From Flavobacteriales bacterium UBA5933 (GTDB taxonomy: Bacteria; Bacteroidota; Bacteroidia; Flavobacteriales; Weeksellaceae), in assembly GCA_002430925.1 (NCBI GenBank), contig DJDD01000143.1, forward strand, positions 2,737 to 10,270: 7,534 nt of DNA, written 5' to 3'. A model generated the notes under the pieces. It had not been told where the DNA came from. It was given only the letters and a program-made list of their open reading frames with translations, and did not search any database. This document shows positions 6,305 through 7,534 of this stretch, piece by piece; positions within the stretch are counted from its first letter, which is position 1; the number at the start of each line of letters is the position of its first letter. The position numbers and the translations under genes were made by a program.

Positions 6305-6336
6305 TTTACATACTTTATTCATCTATTTTACTTTTG
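6305..6336 (+). promoter_or_regulatory. Promoter of the chloramphenicol acetyltransferase-like gene
   Basis: TACTTTTG (6329-6336) is a perfect Bacteroidota -7 box (TAnnTTTG). TTTACA (6305-6310) lies 18 bp upstream and can act as the -33 element. Only 4 bp separate the -7 box from the ATG at 6341, so the transcript should start at or within a few bases of the start codon, giving a leaderless or almost leaderless mRNA. Confidence 0.65.
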
Positions 6337-6340
6337 CAGT

Positions 6341-6973
6341 ATGAGAAAAGTTTTTAATCCTGAAGGTTGGAACCGACAAGAACATTACAATATGTTCTCT
6401 AATATGGATAATCCGTATGTTGGTATTGTTGCAGAAGTAGAATGTACTAAAGCTTTTGAATTTTCTAAGTCAAATCAAATTTCTTTTTTTGCTCTCTATT
6501 TATTTTGCTCTATGCAAGCAGAAAATAACGTACAAGAGTTTAAATACCGAATTGAAGATGATAATATCTATTTATACGATCACTTAGATTGTGGAACAAC
6601 AATTGGACGAAAAGATGGAACTTTTGGATTTGCTTTAATGAATTTCACTCAAGACTTCGAAGTATTCAACAAGCAATTAAAAGAACAAATAGCAAGTGTA
6701 GAAAATTCTATTGGTTTACACATCAAAAATGAAGATATTACAGAAGGACTTGTTAGACATTCTACAATGCCTTGGACAAGATTTACAGGACTAATACAGC
6801 CTACAAATTACGGAACTAAAGAATCTATTCCACGAATTATTTTCGGTAAGGCTTACAAAGACAAAGATAAAATGTATATGCCCGTTTCTGTAGAAGCTAA
6901 CCATGGCTTTGTAGACGGAATACATTTAGCAAAATATTTAGAAGAATTCGAAAAAGAACTTAATAAATATTAA
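6341..6973 (+). CDS. Chloramphenicol acetyltransferase-like protein (CAT family, PF00302 type)
   Basis: A predicted cytosolic acetyl-CoA-dependent O-acetyltransferase of 210 residues, the normal length of a type A CAT subunit, which works as a trimer. Typical blocks are FNPEGWNRQEHYNMF (residues 5-19), QEFKYRI (65-71), STMPWTRFTGL (141-151) and the catalytic block EANHGFVDGIHLAKYL (185-200). His188 and Asp192 occupy the positions of CAT His195 and Asp199, and Ser141 that of Ser148. The first histidine of the usual HHxxxDG motif is Asn187 here; the catalytic second histidine is kept. Such genes are common on Bacteroidota chromosomes without any mobile element, and none is seen here, so a native acyltransferase is as likely as a drug-resistance enzyme. 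It has its own promoter abutting the ATG and its own terminator. Fold and chemistry are well supported; drug substrate is not. Confidence 0.88.
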   Translation: MRKVFNPEGWNRQEHYNMFSNMDNPYVGIVAEVECTKAFEFSKSNQISFFALYLFCSMQAENNVQEFKYRIEDDNIYLYDHLDCGTTIGRKDGTFGFALMNFTQDFEVFNKQLKEQIASVENSIGLHIKNEDITEGLVRHSTMPWTRFTGLIQPTNYGTKESIPRIIFGKAYKDKDKMYMPVSVEANHGFVDGIHLAKYLEEFEKELNKY

Positions 6974-6995
6974 ATCTGTTCAAAAAAGAATTATT

Positions 6996-7028
6996 AGAAT
7001 CCAAAGCATTTATGTTTTGGATTTTTTT
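6996..7028 (+). terminator. Intrinsic terminator of the CAT-like gene
   Basis: AATCCAAA (6998-7005) pairs with TTTGGATT (7016-7023) around a 10-nt loop, extendable by a wobble and an A-T pair at the base. A run of seven Ts (7022-7028) follows on the plus strand. It begins about 25 bp after the stop codon. Confidence 0.8.
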
Positions 7029-7045
7029 ATAAAAATAATTTTTAG

Positions 7046-7153
7046 TTGGGCAATCACTTCGTGCCGGGCTTTCCGTTGCAATCTTTTTTAATTATTCATT
7101 TCGAGAACCTCAATGACCAATTAGAAAAGGATTTCCACTTCAATCCCTATTGC
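7046..7153 (-). repeat. Structured intergenic repeat element, copy 2 (inverted)
   Basis: Read on the minus strand, this element of about 108 bp starts GCAATAGGGATTGAAG and ends GTGATTGCCCAA, matching copy 1 at 3641-3767 along both flanks. GCAAT/ATTGC (7050-7054 with 7149-7153) closes it. The inner stem pairs 7083-7093 with 7119-7129, and the mini-hairpin is CAC-GAA-GTG (7054-7062 on the other strand), where copy 1 has CCC-GCA-GGG. The apical region differs completely from copy 1. It sits between the CAT-like terminator and the rRNA operon terminator. Confidence 0.72.
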
Positions 7154-7179
7154 GAATTTAGAAATTTGAATTTAGAAAC

Positions 7180-7363
7180 TAGAAGTAATTAGTTATGAGT
7201 TATAAGTTGTTAGTAATACGTCTAATTACTAATAACTGAAAAACTTAAAAACCAAATAGAAGTAATGAGTTGTGAGTTGTGAGTTATAAGTTCTAAGTTT
7301 TACGTAATACGTTTAACTACTAAAAACTAATAACCTAATAACAGAAGAACTTAAACACATAAA
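7180..7363. repeat. Heptamer-periodic repeats in two related units
   Basis: Two units begin with the same TAGAAGTAAT (7180-7189 and 7257-7266). Within each, short words of the type AGTTATG, AGTTATA or AGTTGTG recur every 7 bp: about six words from 7184 and seven from 7267 to 7315. Each unit then continues with the reverse complement of similar words, such as ACTAATAAC, so the heptamers face one another. No protein, RNA gene or CRISPR-like unit is apparent in this stretch. The role is unknown. Confidence 0.7.
7205..7237. repeat. Inverted repeat formed by opposed heptamers
   Basis: AGTTGTTAGTAAT (7205-7217) and ATTACTAATAACT (7225-7237) are complementary over 13 positions with one G-T type mismatch, around a 7-nt loop. 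It is not followed by a T run on either strand, so it does not look like an intrinsic terminator. Confidence 0.6.
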
Positions 7364-7416
7364 AACTGAACAACTATAAACTAAATACATTGTATATCTG
7401 CGTAAAGTATAGGCAT

Positions 7417-7448
7417 AAAAAAATCCCCAAGTTATTCACTTGAGGATT
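7417..7448 (-). terminator. Intrinsic terminator of the rRNA operon
   Basis: On the minus strand, AATCCTCAAG pairs with CTTGGGGATT (7439-7448 with 7422-7431) over 10 positions with one mismatch, around a 7-nt loop. It is followed by a T run that corresponds to the A7 at 7417-7423. It lies about 15 bp beyond the 3' end of the 5S rRNA, the expected place for the end of an rrn transcript. Confidence 0.85.
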
Positions 7449-7462
7449 CTTTTGTTTAAAAA

Positions 7463-7534
7463 CTGGCGACGACCTACTCTCCCGCTAGTAGCAGTACCAT
7501 AGGCGCAGGCAGGCTTAACTTATCTGTTCGGAAT
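7463..7534 (-). rRNA. rrf: 5S ribosomal RNA, 3'-partial
   Basis: The reverse complement contains the conserved 5S 3' half: CCGAACAGATAAGTTAAGCC, GCCTGCGCCTATGGTACTGC and then CGGGAGAGTAGGTCGTCGCC near the 3' end. This spelling is typical of flavobacterial 5S RNA. The 5' portion lies beyond the right edge, where 23S and 16S genes would be expected further along the same strand. The exact 3' end is uncertain by a few bases. Confidence 0.93.

Noticed and set aside
6341..6973. Acquired resistance cassette
   Set aside because: No insertion sequence, integrase, attachment site or change in base composition surrounds the CAT-like gene; it has an ordinary promoter and terminator of the same style as the host DNA.
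7180..7363. CRISPR array
   Set aside because: The repeats are 7-bp words with no unique spacers, no repeat of 25-40 bp and no cas genes nearby.

Overview
The window is strongly A+T-rich chromosomal DNA, most likely from a member of the Flavobacteriaceae (Bacteroidota). The supporting signs are a 3'-partial 5S rRNA of flavobacterial type at the right edge, start codons without Shine-Dalgarno sequences, promoter boxes of the Bacteroidota TAnnTTTG type, a Bacteroidota-style split thiosulfate transporter beside a Crp/Fnr regulator, and a repeated structured intergenic element that I associate from memory with flavobacterial genomes. No phage, insertion sequence or CRISPR array is visible.

Layout, left to right. 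(1) A metallophosphoesterase gene on the minus strand (24-755) is divergent from a plus-strand operon. (2) The operon (905-2513) encodes two half-size YeeE/YedE-type membrane proteins, which together would form one thiosulfate/sulfur-compound transporter, then a Crp/Fnr-family regulator. The regulator gene is interrupted by a frameshift at a T5 run near 1915-1919. A palindrome, GTAAC-N4-GTTAC at 838-851, lies just upstream of the operon and is a good candidate operator for that regulator. (3) A fermentative D-lactate dehydrogenase gene (2516-3508, minus) converges on the regulator with only 2 bp between the stop codons. (4) A 461-bp gap holds copy 1 of a structured inverted-repeat element and the remains of a small gene, followed by a GNAT acetyltransferase (3970-4428). 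(5) A bidirectional terminator separates it from a minus-strand lipoprotein with Spy/CpxP-like LTxxQ motifs (4497-5051). (6) A lactonase/6-phosphogluconolactonase-type beta-propeller (5209-6267, minus) is divergent from a chloramphenicol acetyltransferase-like gene (6341-6973, plus). (7) A non-coding stretch of about 490 bp holds the acetyltransferase terminator, copy 2 of the structured element in the opposite orientation, and heptamer-periodic repeats. The terminator and 3' end of an rRNA operon follow; that operon is read on the minus strand and continues beyond the right edge.

The only clear multi-gene unit is the sulfur-uptake operon; the other genes look like independent housekeeping or accessory units. 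The most unusual observations are the structured element, whose two copies keep the same flanks and pairing while the paired bases differ, and the operon, which has a well-placed operator but a frameshifted regulator. Two probable frameshifts (1915-1919 and 3833-3839) fall in homopolymer runs, so assembly error must be considered for both.
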